Source: Zoogloea sp041904905 (GTDB lineage: Bacteria > Pseudomonadota > Gammaproteobacteria > Burkholderiales > Rhodocyclaceae). From it: DNA of 64,000 nt. Below, one piece after another: positions 18,507 to 27,442 of the stretch. Under the pieces are notes generated by a model. The model saw only the letters and a list, made by a program, of their open reading frames with translations, searched no databases and was not told the origin of the DNA. A program made the translations under genes and the position numbers. The number at the start of each line of letters is the position of its first letter. Position 1 is the first letter of the stretch. Location: NCBI RefSeq assembly GCF_041904905.1, contig NZ_JAYRMI010000005.1, forward strand, positions 1-64,000, given 5' to 3'.

Positions 18507-19937
18507 CTACAGCCCGGCCACCCACTCCAGCAGCGCATCCTGCACCTCCCGCGCCGCGCCGGCGTTGGGGTGATTGACGAGCAGCACCACCACGTAGCGG
18601 CGTCCGCTGTTGGCCAGCACGTAACCCGCCAGGCTGCGCACGCCGTCGAGGGTGCCGGTCTTGACGTGGGCCGACCCGGCGGCCGGGCTGCCGGCCAGCC
18701 GTTTGCGCGCGGTGCCGTCGACGCCTGCCACCGGGAGTGATGCGATCAGCTCCGGCATGGTCCGGCTGCGCCAGGCCGACTGCAGCATCTGGCCAAGGGT
18801 GGCGGCTGTGACCCGCTCGCTCCGCGACAGCCCGGCGCCGTTCTCGATCACCAGCCCGACGGTCGGGACACCGTTGCTGGCCAGGCTGCGCTGGGCGGCC
18901 CGGGCGCCGGCCACGACGGAATCCTCGTCCGGCTCCGCCTGCGCCCCCAGGGTGGCGAGCAGGCCCCGGGCGATGACGTTGTTCGACCACTTGTTCATGT
19001 CCCGCAGCACCTCGGGCAGGGTGGGCGAGACCGTCTCGACCAGCAGGCGGGCGTCGGGCGGCGCCTTCCCCTCCCGAAAACGTCCCCCGATCTCGCCCCC
19101 CAACTCCTTCCAGATCGCCCGGAACATGCCCTCGAACAGCCGGTCCGGCGGCAACGGGGCGAGGTTCCAGTCGAAGGCTTCGGTGCAGCCCTGGGGCAGG
19201 GCGCCCTCCAGGACGAGGCGGACGCCGGCCGGCGTCTCGGTGCGGCTGGCCACGAGCTGTGCGGTGGGGTCGCCGCAGCCGGCGGCCGGGCTGCGGCGGA
19301 GCCGGTTGTCGATGGCGAGGCCGACAGGGAGCGGCTCGCTGCTCACGCCGGCCCCGGTGGGCGTCGGCTGCACGCGCAGCCGGATCGCGCCGTAATCCAC
19401 CGTCAGCGCATCCGCGCCGGCGTTGTAGGGGCGCAGCGGGCGCTGGTCGAACAGTCCGGGGTCGTGGGGCGGCAGGCGGAACAGGCTGCGGTCGGCAACC
19501 ACGTCGCCGTCGATGCGCCGGACGCCTTGCGCCCGCAGGTCGCGCAGCGCCAGCCACAGCCGCTCGCGGGACAGCCGCGGGTCGCCGCCGCCGACGACGT
19601 GCAGATCGCCCTGGAGGGTGTGCTGGCGGATGTCGCCGCGGCTGACGAAGCGGGTCTTCCAGGCAAAGGCCGGGCCCAGGCGATCGAGGGCCGCGAAGCT
19701 CGTCACCAGCTTCATCACCGAGGCCGGGTTCATCGGCTCCTGGGTGCGCTGGGCGAGCACCGGGGGCGTGGCCTCCACGTCCTGAACCAGCACCGCCACG
19801 GCGCCGCGGGGAATGCCGGCACGGGCAAGGCTGGCATCGAGGGGGGCGGGCCAGGGCTCCGCGAGGGCGGTCGGGGGGCTGGCAAGCAGCGTGACCAGGG
19901 CGATCCGACGGGCGATGCAGCGGGGCAGGGGGGGCAT
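18507..19937 (-). CDS. dacB: D-alanyl-D-alanine carboxypeptidase/endopeptidase (PBP4)
   Basis: The 476-residue protein has a signal peptide ending near ALA (residue 26), the S13-family active-site SxxK in NPASVMKLV (about residue 72), the SxN motif in NKWSNNVIA, and the KTG triad in HVKTGTLDG. It trims peptidoglycan peptides in the periplasm. The length and the large inserted domain between SxxK and SxN are typical of PBP4. The gene is convergent with the DUF2237 gene. Confidence 0.93.
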   Translation of the reverse strand: MPPLPRCIARRIALVTLLASPPTALAEPWPAPLDASLARAGIPRGAVAVLVQDVEATPPVLAQRTQEPMNPASVMKLVTSFAALDRLGPAFAWKTRFVSRGDIRQHTLQGDLHVVGGGDPRLSRERLWLALRDLRAQGVRRIDGDVVADRSLFRLPPHDPGLFDQRPLRPYNAGADALTVDYGAIRLRVQPTPTGAGVSSEPLPVGLAIDNRLRRSPAAGCGDPTAQLVASRTETPAGVRLVLEGALPQGCTEAFDWNLAPLPPDRLFEGMFRAIWKELGGEIGGRFREGKAPPDARLLVETVSPTLPEVLRDMNKWSNNVIARGLLATLGAQAEPDEDSVVAGARAAQRSLASNGVPTVGLVIENGAGLSRSERVTAATLGQMLQSAWRSRTMPELIASLPVAGVDGTARKRLAGSPAAGSAHVKTGTLDGVRSLAGYVLANSGRRYVVVLLVNHPNAGAAREVQDALLEWVAGL

Positions 19938-20143
19938 GGTGTGACGTTCCGGAAGCGGCGGGCTGGCGGAGGCCGATTATGCCCCGGTCGGCGCCAAACC
20001 CTTGCTGCATCGCCAAAAAAACCGCCCCGTGGCAGGCCTTCCGGGTCATGTCGATGCGCTCCGGCGGCCCCCCGAACTTGGATAATCTCCAATGCTGGCG
20101 CGGGTTTAGCACCGTAGCCCTTTTTTTAGGGCGGGTATTTCGC

Positions 20144-20149
20144 TATACT
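20144..20149 (+). promoter_or_regulatory. Possible -10 element of the petABC promoter
   Basis: TATACT at 20144-20149 is a good -10 hexamer about 57 bp upstream of petA. The sequence 17 bp before it is T-rich (20121-20127) without a clear TTGACA, so the -35 is weak or an activator is used. A GCCC-T7A-GGGC hairpin overlaps that T-run. Confidence 0.35.
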
Positions 20150-20205
20150 CCGCAGGTTTTCCGTATTGCGATCTTCGAAGTCTCTTTTATTGAGGTTAGT
20201 GGGCC

Positions 20206-20799
20206 ATGAGCGTGGATCAAAAAGTGGATGCGGGTCGGCGCCAGCTGTTGCTGGTGACGTCGGCTGCGGGGGGCGTGGGCGCTGTCGCCGCTGCCGTACC
20301 GTTTGTCGCGAGCCTGACGCCGTCCGAACGAGCCAAGGCAGCCGGTGCTCCGGTTGAAGTGGATATCAGCAAGCTGCAGCCGGGTCAGATGATGACCGTC
20401 GAGTGGCGTGGCAAGCCGGTCTGGATCATCAACCGGACCAAGGAAATGCTGGATTCGCTGAAGAAGACCGACAGCGAAGTCAGCGACCCGAAGTCCGAGA
20501 AGCCGATGCAGCCGGCCTATGCCCAGAACGAAACCCGTTCGATCAAGCCGGAGATTCTCGTCGCCGTCGGCATCTGCACCCATCTGGGCTGCTCGCCGTC
20601 CGACAAGTTCAAGACCGGCGCCGAGAGCGGCGTTGCCGCCGACTGGCCGGGTGGCTTCCTGTGCCCCTGTCACGGTTCGACCTTCGACATGGCGGGCCGG
20701 GTGTACAAGAGCAAGCCGGCGCCCGACAACCTCGAGATCCCGCCGCACAAGTATCTGAGCGACGCCAAGATCATCATCGGCGAAGACGGAAAGGCATAA
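20206..20799 (+). CDS. petA: Ubiquinol-cytochrome c reductase, Rieske iron-sulfur subunit
   Basis: A 197-residue subunit of the bc1 complex. A twin-arginine-like RRQLLLVTSAAGG start leads into an uncleaved membrane anchor (residues about 11-35). The 2Fe-2S ligands are in CTHLGCSP and CPCHGST. It transfers electrons from ubiquinol to cytochrome c1 at the periplasmic face. First gene of petABC; petB starts 3 bp later. Confidence 0.96.
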   Translation: MSVDQKVDAGRRQLLLVTSAAGGVGAVAAAVPFVASLTPSERAKAAGAPVEVDISKLQPGQMMTVEWRGKPVWIINRTKEMLDSLKKTDSEVSDPKSEKPMQPAYAQNETRSIKPEILVAVGICTHLGCSPSDKFKTGAESGVAADWPGGFLCPCHGSTFDMAGRVYKSKPAPDNLEIPPHKYLSDAKIIIGEDGKA

Positions 20800-20802
20800 A
20801 CG

Positions 20803-22068
20803 ATGACGACCAAATCTCAAGCGGTTTTGGACTGGATCGACGCGCGCTTCCCGCTGACGTCGACCATCAAGGGCCACCTGACCGAGTACTACGCGCCCAA
20901 GAACTTCAACTTCTGGTACTTCTTCGGCTCGCTGGCCCTGCTGGTGCTGGTGATCCAGATCGTGACCGGCATCTTCCTGGTCATGCACTACAAGCCGGAT
21001 GCCTCCCTGAACGCCTCCGGCGTGCCGGTGGCCTTCGCATCCGTCGAGTACATCATGCGCGACGTGCCGGGTGGCTGGCTCATCCGCTACATGCACTCCA
21101 CCGGCGCTTCGGCGTTCTTCATCGTGGTGTACCTGCACATGTTCCGCGGCCTGCTCTACGGTTCCTACCGCAAGCCCCGCGAACTCATCTGGATCTTCGG
21201 CACCCTGATCTTCCTGGCGCTGATGGCCGAAGCCTTCATGGGCTACCTGCTGCCCTGGGGTCAGATGTCCTTCTGGGGTGCCCAGGTGATCGTGAACCTG
21301 TTCTCCGCGATCCCCGTCATCGGTCCCGACCTCTCCGTCGTGATCCGTGGCGACTTCGTGGTGTCCGACGCGACCCTGAACCGCTTCTTCTCCTTCCACG
21401 TCATCGCCGTGCCGCTGATCCTCATCGGCCTGGTTGCCGCCCACATCGTTGCCCTGCACGAAGTTGGCTCCAACAACCCGGACGGCGTCGAGATCAAGAA
21501 GAAGAAGGGCGCCGATGGCCACCCGCTGGACGGCATCCCCTTCCACCCGTACTACACCGTCAAGGACATCGTCGGTGTCGTGGGCTTCCTGATCGTCTTC
21601 TCCTTCATCGTGTTCTTCGCGCCTGAAGGCGGCGGCTACTTCCTGGAGTTCAACAACTTCATCCCGGCCGACCCGCTGAAGACCCCGCCGCACATCGCGC
21701 CGGTCTGGTACTTCACCCCGTTCTACTCGATCCTGCGTGCCGTTACCTACCCGCTGTTCGGGATCGACGCCAAGTTCTGGGGTGTGGTCGCCATGGGTGC
21801 CGCGGTCGTCATCATCGCCTTCCTGCCGTGGCTCGATCGCAGCCCGGTGAAGTCGATCCGTTACAAGGGCGGCCTCTTCAAGCTGATCCTGACGGTCTTC
21901 ATTATCGCCTTCTTCATCCTCGGCTACCTGGGCGTGCTGCCCCCGACCCCGGGCCGCACCATCGTGTCGCAGATCTGCTCGGTGATCTACTTCGGCTTCT
22001 TCCTGCTGATGCCGTGGTACTCCAAGATGGACAAGTGCAAGCCCGAGCCCGATCGTGTGACCGGTTAA
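20803..22068 (+). CDS. petB: Cytochrome b subunit of the bc1 complex
   Basis: A 421-residue polytopic membrane protein with the haem b ligands in the second and fourth helices (for example YMHSTGASAFF and SFHVIAVPLIL) and the quinol-site PEWY-like motif in the form PVWYFTPFYSIL. GYLLPWGQMSFWGA is typical. It is a single-chain b subunit of bacterial length, and its stop overlaps the petC start. Confidence 0.96.
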   Translation: MTTKSQAVLDWIDARFPLTSTIKGHLTEYYAPKNFNFWYFFGSLALLVLVIQIVTGIFLVMHYKPDASLNASGVPVAFASVEYIMRDVPGGWLIRYMHSTGASAFFIVVYLHMFRGLLYGSYRKPRELIWIFGTLIFLALMAEAFMGYLLPWGQMSFWGAQVIVNLFSAIPVIGPDLSVVIRGDFVVSDATLNRFFSFHVIAVPLILIGLVAAHIVALHEVGSNNPDGVEIKKKKGADGHPLDGIPFHPYYTVKDIVGVVGFLIVFSFIVFFAPEGGGYFLEFNNFIPADPLKTPPHIAPVWYFTPFYSILRAVTYPLFGIDAKFWGVVAMGAAVVIIAFLPWLDRSPVKSIRYKGGLFKLILTVFIIAFFILGYLGVLPPTPGRTIVSQICSVIYFGFFLLMPWYSKMDKCKPEPDRVTG

Positions 22069-22826
22069 TGAGAATGAAAGCCATGAAAAAACTTTTGACG
22101 TCTCTCCTGTTCGCACCGCTGCTTGCAATCGCCAGCGGCCCCGAACTGCACCTGGACAAGGCGCCGGTGTCCACCGAGCCGGCGGCGCTGCAAAATGGCG
22201 CCAAGCTCTTTGTCAATTACTGCCTGAACTGCCACGGCGCCAGCTACATGCGCTACAACCGGCTGCAGCAGATCGGTCTGTCCGAGCAGATGATCAAGGA
22301 CAACCTGATGTTCACCGCCGACAAGATCGGCGAGCCGATGCGCATTGCCATGCAGCGCGACGAGGCCAAGGTGTGGTTCGGTGCTGCGCCGCCGGATCTG
22401 ACCGTGATCTCCCGCTCCCGTGCCTCCGAGTTCGGTAGCGGCGCCGACTGGCTGTACACCTACCTGCGCGGCTTCTACCGTGACAGCGAGCGTCCCACCG
22501 GCTGGAACAACGTGGTCTTCGAGAATGTCGGCATGCCGCACGTTCTTTACGAACTGCAGGGTGAGCAGGTCGCCAAGGTCACCGAGAAGGACGACGGTCA
22601 CGGCGGCAAGACCAAGGAGATCCACCTGGAGCAGGGCAAGCCCGGCACCATGTCCAAGGATGAGTACGACAAGGCCGTGGCCGACCTCGTCTCCTTCCTG
22701 ACCTGGATGGGTGAGCCGATGGCCGAGACCCGCAAGTCCATCGGCGCCATCGTCATCGCCTTCTTGAGCGTTCTCTTCGTTCTTTCCTATCTTCTGAAGA
22801 AGAATTACTGGAAGGACATTCACTAA
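22068..22826 (+). CDS. petC: Cytochrome c1
   Basis: A 252-residue subunit with a signal peptide, haem motif CLNCH, the axial Met likely in GEPMRIAM or GMPHVLY, and a C-terminal membrane anchor (about residues 222-243) ending KKNYWKDIH. The ATG at 22068 overlaps petB's TAA; ATGs at 22074 and 22083 are also possible, the latter giving a more typical signal peptide (MKKLLTSLLFAPLLA). It passes electrons from the Rieske centre to soluble cytochromes such as the one at 30396. Confidence 0.94.
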   Translation: MRMKAMKKLLTSLLFAPLLAIASGPELHLDKAPVSTEPAALQNGAKLFVNYCLNCHGASYMRYNRLQQIGLSEQMIKDNLMFTADKIGEPMRIAMQRDEAKVWFGAAPPDLTVISRSRASEFGSGADWLYTYLRGFYRDSERPTGWNNVVFENVGMPHVLYELQGEQVAKVTEKDDGHGGKTKEIHLEQGKPGTMSKDEYDKAVADLVSFLTWMGEPMAETRKSIGAIVIAFLSVLFVLSYLLKKNYWKDIH

Positions 22827-22875
22827 TCGGCCGCAGCAGTAAAGCCGATGCAATCTCTTGCTGTCATTGAGCAAG

Positions 22876-22904
22876 ACGCACCACGCGCGCGGCGCGTGGT
22901 GCGT
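22876..22904. repeat. 13-bp perfect hairpin between petC and sspA
   Basis: ACGCACCACGCGC (22876-22888) pairs perfectly with 22892-22904 around a 3-nt loop. No T-run follows, so it may be an attenuator, an mRNA-stability element or a Rho-assisted terminator separating pet from sspA. Confidence 0.55.
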
Positions 22905-22934
22905 GATTCAGAGTATCCGTGGGGTAACACAACG

Positions 22935-23531
22935 ATGATGAATTTGTATTCCGGAACGACAGATCCTTTCAGTCACCGGTGTCGTATCGTGCTCTTCGAG
23001 AAGGGCATGGATTTCCAGGTGATTGATGTCGATCTCTTCAACAAGCCGGAAGACATCGCGGTCATCAACCCGTACAACCGGGTTCCCGTGCTGGTTGATC
23101 GCGATCTCGTGCTCTACGAGTCCAACATCATCAACGAGTACATCGACGAGCGTTTCCCGCATCCCCAGTTGATGCCGCCCGACCCCATCATGCGCGCCCG
23201 GGCCCGTCAGCTGCTGCACACTTTCGAGCTGGAGCTGTTCTCCCACATCGACGCCCTGGAGAAGAACCCCAAGGGTGCCGAGAAGGAGCGCGCCCATGTG
23301 CGTGACCAGCTCACCCAGCTCGCGCCGATGTTCACCAAGCAGAAGTTTCTGCTGGGTGAGGAGTTCTCGATGCTCGACGTGGCGATCGCACCGCTGCTGT
23401 GGCGTCTGGATCACTACGGCATCGAGTTGCCGCGTTCGGCGGCTCCGCTGATGAAGTACGCCGAGCGTATCTTCAGCCGCCAGGGTTTCATCGACGCGAT
23501 GACCCCGTCCGAGAAGGTGATGCGGCGCTGA
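22935..23531 (+). CDS. sspA: Stringent starvation protein A
   Basis: The 198-residue protein has a GST-like fold: thioredoxin-like N-terminal half (SGTTDPFSHRCRIVLFEKGM, NPYNRVPVLVDRDLVLYESNII) and an all-helical C-terminal half. It lacks the GST catalytic residues and binds RNA polymerase in stationary phase and acid stress. The ATG at 22935 (or 22938) gives the family-typical start. The pet-sspA-sspB order is common in betaproteobacteria. Confidence 0.93.
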   Translation: MMNLYSGTTDPFSHRCRIVLFEKGMDFQVIDVDLFNKPEDIAVINPYNRVPVLVDRDLVLYESNIINEYIDERFPHPQLMPPDPIMRARARQLLHTFELELFSHIDALEKNPKGAEKERAHVRDQLTQLAPMFTKQKFLLGEEFSMLDVAIAPLLWRLDHYGIELPRSAAPLMKYAERIFSRQGFIDAMTPSEKVMRR

Positions 23532-23539
23532 ATGCCGAT

Positions 23540-23573
23540 CCGGAGCCGCGCCTGTCGCGGCTCCGGAGCTTTT
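23540..23573 (+). terminator. Intrinsic terminator after sspA
   Basis: CCGGAGCCGCG (23540-23550) and CGCGGCTCCGG (23556-23566) make an 11-bp stem, followed by AGCTTTT. It partly separates sspA from sspB, 70 bp away, so sspB may have its own or readthrough transcription. Confidence 0.8.
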
Positions 23574-23636
23574 CTGGCGTTCCCTCACTTCGGGTTGGAA
23601 GGCGCGTCAGGCCAAACCGGCCGGAAAGTTCGACTC

Positions 23637-24086
23637 ATGAGTGAAATCTCCACCAAGCCTTATCTGGTTCGAGCCATCTATCAGTGGTGCACCGATCAGG
23701 GGCTTACCCCCTACATCGCCGTGGCGGTCGATCGGCACACGATGGTCCCGCGACAGTTCGTGCAGGAAGGCCAGATCGTGCTCAACATCAGCCCCGACGC
23801 CACCCAGAGCCTCGTGATCGGCAACGAGTTGATCGCCTTCCAGGCGCGCTTCGGCGGCGTGGCCCAGAACATCTCGGTGCCCGTCGACAACGTGTCGGCC
23901 ATCTACGCCCGGGAGAACGGTCATGGGATGGCGTTCGAAGTTGCCGGCCTGCCCGCCCACGACGCGGCGCTCGAGGCCGAGACCGAGTCGCCGGTTTCCG
24001 GCGAGCCGCCCGAGGCGGCCGTTCCTCCCGATGAGCCGCCGGAGCCGCCCAAGGTTGGGCGCAGCCATCTAAAGCTCGTCAAGTAA
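23637..24086 (+). CDS. sspB: ClpXP protease specificity-enhancing factor SspB
   Basis: The 149-residue protein starts SEISTKPYLVRAIYQWCTDQ and keeps the ssrA-tag-binding fold with LNISPDAT and ARFGG. A long acidic/proline-rich linker leads to the C-terminal XB-like ClpX-binding tail RSHLKLVK. It delivers ssrA-tagged peptides to ClpXP. Confidence 0.92.
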   Translation: MSEISTKPYLVRAIYQWCTDQGLTPYIAVAVDRHTMVPRQFVQEGQIVLNISPDATQSLVIGNELIAFQARFGGVAQNISVPVDNVSAIYARENGHGMAFEVAGLPAHDAALEAETESPVSGEPPEAAVPPDEPPEPPKVGRSHLKLVK

Positions 24087-24186
24087 AGCCGCACTTCCGG
24101 CTTGATCTTGCTCAGAGCAGCGTCCGCCGCTTCGAGCGTAGAGTAGCCCGCTATCTGCAACCCACCACGCTTTGAGGTTCCCCGAC

Positions 24187-24687
24187 ATGGCCGCCATGGA
24201 ATGGTCTGAAAAACTCGTTCTCGGTCTGGCGCCGATGGATCAGACCCACGTCGAGTTCGTCGACGCCTACAACCGTCTGCTGGCAGCGTCGGGCGCCGAC
24301 CTGCTGGCGGAGATGGATGCCTTCATCGTCCACACCGTCGAGCATTTCGACCAGGAAAACCGATGGATGGAGTTGATCGGCTTTCCCGCCTGCCACAAGG
24401 CGGAGCACGACCGGGTGTTGGCTGTCTGCCGGGACGTGCGCAAGCGCATGGAGCGCGGCGACGAAGCCCTTGGCCGTCAGCTGATCCGGGAACTGCCTGT
24501 CTGGTTCGACAATCACGTGGCGACGATGGATGCCGCGTTGTCGTCTTACATCGCCACGATCGGTTTCGATACCGAGACCGGTGAGATCCGCAACCCGCCT
24601 CAGGCAGATTGCGAGGACGGCTCTTCTTCGTGCTGCACCCCGCCCGTCCAGCCGGCCGCGCCCGCAGCCGAGGGGCAGCCGGCCTGA
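24187..24687 (+). CDS. Bacteriohemerythrin
   Basis: The 166-residue protein has a single-domain hemerythrin fold with di-iron ligands in DQTHVEF, HTVEHFDQE, HKAEHDRV and WFDNHVATMD. It binds O2, for storage, sensing or delivery. After the four-helix core (ends near residue 125) there is an unusual tail with CEDGSSSCC followed by a Pro/Ala-rich end. I chose the ATG at 24187 with GAGG 11 bp upstream over a TTG at 24172; the downstream ATG at 24196 is also possible. Confidence 0.9.
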   Translation: MAAMEWSEKLVLGLAPMDQTHVEFVDAYNRLLAASGADLLAEMDAFIVHTVEHFDQENRWMELIGFPACHKAEHDRVLAVCRDVRKRMERGDEALGRQLIRELPVWFDNHVATMDAALSSYIATIGFDTETGEIRNPPQADCEDGSSSCCTPPVQPAAPAAEGQPA

Positions 24688-24712
24688 CCCCCGTCTTCGG
24701 GAAGGGCGGCCG

Positions 24713-25105
24713 ATGAGCATCTTCGACGTCCTTGCGGAGGAGCGCATCCGCGCAGCGCTCGCCCGGGGCGATCTGGCCGGGTTGCCCGGGGAAGGGCAGC
24801 CGCTGGTTTTCGACGACGACTGTCTGGTTCCGGTCGAGGTGCGGATGACCAACCGGGTTCTCCGCAACGCGGGTTATGTCCCTCCGGCGGTGGCCGACCT
24901 GAAGGCGTTGAGGGCGCTCGCCGCCGGTGCGCCGACCGCTGCCGATCCGGTTTCCGATGCCCGGCGTCAGCGCCAGATGACCCGTTTGCTCCTGCAACTC
25001 GAGGCGGCCGGGCTTTCTCATGTCGCGGCAGCCCTGCTGAGGCGTGCCGGCCCCGATGCCGGTTTGCCGGACTCGGCGCAGTCAGCCGAATTGCCCCTAA
25101 AGTAG
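24713..25105 (+). CDS. DUF1992 (DnaJC28-like) family protein
   Basis: The 130-residue protein matches the DUF1992 family at FDVLAEERIRAAL, GDLAGLPGEGQPL and RVLRNAGYVPP. The family includes the conserved domain of the eukaryotic DnaJ homologue C28, but the J domain is absent here and the bacterial function is unknown. It follows the hemerythrin gene by 25 bp and precedes the PilZ gene by about 50 bp, all on one strand. Confidence 0.8.
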   Translation: MSIFDVLAEERIRAALARGDLAGLPGEGQPLVFDDDCLVPVEVRMTNRVLRNAGYVPPAVADLKALRALAAGAPTAADPVSDARRQRQMTRLLLQLEAAGLSHVAAALLRRAGPDAGLPDSAQSAELPLK

Positions 25106-25158
25106 TAGCGTCCTGCTGACGATATGTCGCTCACTCGTGTTTACATGGCAGGTGGGTG

Positions 25159-26040
25159 ATGTCTTTCGTTCGGGTGAACAGCGGTGAGGTGGAGGTCGGT
25201 CGGCCGGTTCCGTGGGCGTTGTACGACGACCGGAAGCAGTTGCTCCTTGCCCGCGGGGTGATCGTCGAGACCGAGACTCAGAAAAAGGCGCTGATGGAGC
25301 GGGGCTTGTTCCGCAAGCTGCAGATCAGCGAGACCAGACTCAACACCGACAGCGGCGGCGAGAAACCGAGCGAGAGCGCCTTCGCCTTCGAGGAGATCAA
25401 GCTCGACATCGGCGACACCCTCCAGCTTCAGTCCCAGGGCGATTCGGTGCAGAGCCGGTTCTACGTCAAGCTGATCGGCTTCCTCAAGGGCAAGAGCATC
25501 ATCGTCTCGACGCCCACCGTGGATGGCAAGGTGTTGCTGATGCGCGAAGGTCAGGGCTTTGTGGTCCGGATGTTTTCGGGCAAGAGCGTGTATGCCTTCG
25601 GCACGACGATCTTCAAGGTGGCCAACGTGCCGTTTCCCCATCTTCACCTGAGCTACCCGAGTCAGGTGCGGGGGCTGGTGGTGCGGCGCGGGGCGCGGGC
25701 GCGGGTCAACCTGATCTGCGCCGTCTCCGGAGCCGACGGGCGGGCCCATGCCGCGTCGCTGGTGGATCTGAGCACGGGCGGGGCGATGCTCACGGCGAAG
25801 TCGCCGGTCGGGGTGAAGGACGACAACGTCTCGATCAAGTTCCGGGTCACCGTGAGCGATGTGGAGGAATACCTTACCGTGCCGGCGGTGCTGCGCTCCG
25901 TCCATGCGTCGGCAGCGGCGGAGGGGGAAGTCCCCCAGGTGAACCATGGGGTGCAGTTCGGCGATCTACCCCATTCCGAGCAGGTCGTGCTTTCCGCCTT
26001 CGTCTATCGCGCCCTGTTCGAGGAATCGGCGGACGTCTGA
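25159..26040 (+). CDS. PilZ-domain c-di-GMP effector (YcgR-like)
   Basis: The 293-residue protein has an N-terminal PilZN/YcgR-N-like domain (about 70-165) and a C-terminal PilZ domain with c-di-GMP-binding motifs VRRGARARV (RxxxR type) and DLSTGGAML (D/NxSxxG). Both motifs are intact, so it should bind c-di-GMP; YcgR-type proteins act as flagellar brakes or control adhesion. An ATG at 25159 follows a GTG at 25156; I take the ATG. It is the only PilZ protein in a window with three c-di-GMP operons. Confidence 0.85.
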   Translation: MSFVRVNSGEVEVGRPVPWALYDDRKQLLLARGVIVETETQKKALMERGLFRKLQISETRLNTDSGGEKPSESAFAFEEIKLDIGDTLQLQSQGDSVQSRFYVKLIGFLKGKSIIVSTPTVDGKVLLMREGQGFVVRMFSGKSVYAFGTTIFKVANVPFPHLHLSYPSQVRGLVVRRGARARVNLICAVSGADGRAHAASLVDLSTGGAMLTAKSPVGVKDDNVSIKFRVTVSDVEEYLTVPAVLRSVHASAAAEGEVPQVNHGVQFGDLPHSEQVVLSAFVYRALFEESADV

Positions 26041-26045
26041 GCGCG

Positions 26046-27311
26046 TCAGTGCTGCGGGCCGGCCAGGAAAGGGAAATCCGGTTGTGGGGGCTTGCCCGTC
26101 ACGATGTCGGCGATGGCGCGACCGGAGCCGCAGGCGAGCGTCCACCCCAGGGTGCCATGCCCGGTGTTGAGGAAGAGGTTTTCCATCCGAGTCCGCCCGA
26201 TCAGCGGCACATTGCTCGGTGTTGCCGGGCGCAGGCCGCACCAGTGTTCCGCGTGGCGGAGGTCGGCGGTACCAGGCAGGTGGGTCTCGAGCCAGCGTTC
26301 GATGGCGCGGCTGCGGGCCGGGTTCGGATCGAGGTTGTAGCCGTTGAGTTCGGCGGTGCCGGCGATCCGCAGGCTGTCGCCCAGGCGGGAGCACACGATG
26401 CGGCGGGATTCGTCGGTCAGGCTCAGGCGCGGCGCGCGCTCGGGGTCGAGGATGGGGACGGTGATCGAGTACCCCTTGACCGGGTAGATCGGCAGGCGGA
26501 TACCCAGCGGTCGTGCCAGCAGCGGGCTGTAGCTGCCGGCCGCCAGCACCACCGCGTCGGCGCGCAGCATGCCCGCGCGTCGCGCCGCGTCCAGCACCCG
26601 CACGCCGCTGATGTGCCCGTTGATGGTGTCGAAGGACTGGACCACGGTGTTGTAGTTGAAGCGCACGCCGAGGGCTTCGGCCCTGGCCGCCAGTCCGGCG
26701 CAGAACAGCTGGGCGTTGCCGGATTCGTCGTCGAGCCCATGCAGGGCGCCGGCAAGGCGAGGGCGCAGGGCAGCGAGGGCGGGCTCCAGGGCGATGGCGT
26801 CGTCGGCGCTGAGGATCCGCCCGTGGATGCCGAGCTTCTCCAGCTGGCGCAGCTTGGCTGGGAGGTGGGCCACCTCCCGACGGGTGTGGAACAGGTGCAG
26901 GATGCCGCCGGTCTCCGCTTGGTAGTCGATCCCGGTCTCTGCCCGCAGGGTGCGTAGCGCGTTGCGGCTGTAGACGGCCAGATTGGCGATGGCCTCGGTA
27001 TTGCGCGCGGTTCGGCCGGGCAAGCATTCGCGCAGAAAGGACAGCGCCCAGCGCCACTGCGCGGCGTCGGCCCGCCAGCGGAAGAGGAGCGGCGCATCGC
27101 TCCGCCCGAGCCAGCGCAGCACGGTGGCTGGCGCTGCCGGGTTGGCCCAGGGTTCGGGGTGACTGACGGAGATCTGCCCGCCGTTGGCGTAGCTGGTTTC
27201 CAGGCCGGGGCCGGGGCGGCGATCTACGACGGTGACGCGACAGCCTGCCTGGGTGAGATACCAGGCGCTCGTGACGCCGGCGAGGCCGGCGCCTATGACC
27301 AGAACTTCCAT
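26046..27311 (-). CDS. dadA: D-amino acid dehydrogenase
   Basis: The 421-residue FAD enzyme starts MEVLVIGAGLAGVTSAWYL with the Rossmann GxGxxG, and carries ETSYANGGQIS, YPVKGYSIT and the closing HWCGLRPATPSNVPLIG and NTGHGTLGWTLACGSG blocks typical of DadA. It oxidises D-amino acids (D-Ala) to 2-oxo acids, passing electrons to the quinone pool. I trimmed 20 residues from the longest frame because the FAD motif starts at the ATG at 27311. It is convergent with the PilZ gene (5 bp apart) and divergent from fbp. Confidence 0.9.
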   Translation of the reverse strand: MEVLVIGAGLAGVTSAWYLTQAGCRVTVVDRRPGPGLETSYANGGQISVSHPEPWANPAAPATVLRWLGRSDAPLLFRWRADAAQWRWALSFLRECLPGRTARNTEAIANLAVYSRNALRTLRAETGIDYQAETGGILHLFHTRREVAHLPAKLRQLEKLGIHGRILSADDAIALEPALAALRPRLAGALHGLDDESGNAQLFCAGLAARAEALGVRFNYNTVVQSFDTINGHISGVRVLDAARRAGMLRADAVVLAAGSYSPLLARPLGIRLPIYPVKGYSITVPILDPERAPRLSLTDESRRIVCSRLGDSLRIAGTAELNGYNLDPNPARSRAIERWLETHLPGTADLRHAEHWCGLRPATPSNVPLIGRTRMENLFLNTGHGTLGWTLACGSGRAIADIVTGKPPQPDFPFLAGPQH

Positions 27312-27442
27312 GATGGGATGCTGAACGTGCTTCTCGGGGGAAGACTGCCCTGTTTTCAGGTGGGTCCGCAATCATAAACGACGGATGGGGCCGATCCGGG
27401 CGATAATCACGACTTTTACTGGTTATTCCGGAGAACCGAGTC

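Noticed and set aside
23921..24160. Minus-strand frame starting MQIAGYSTLEAADAALSK
   Set aside because: The first 20 residues look protein-like, but most of it is antisense to sspB and there is no RBS or known family.
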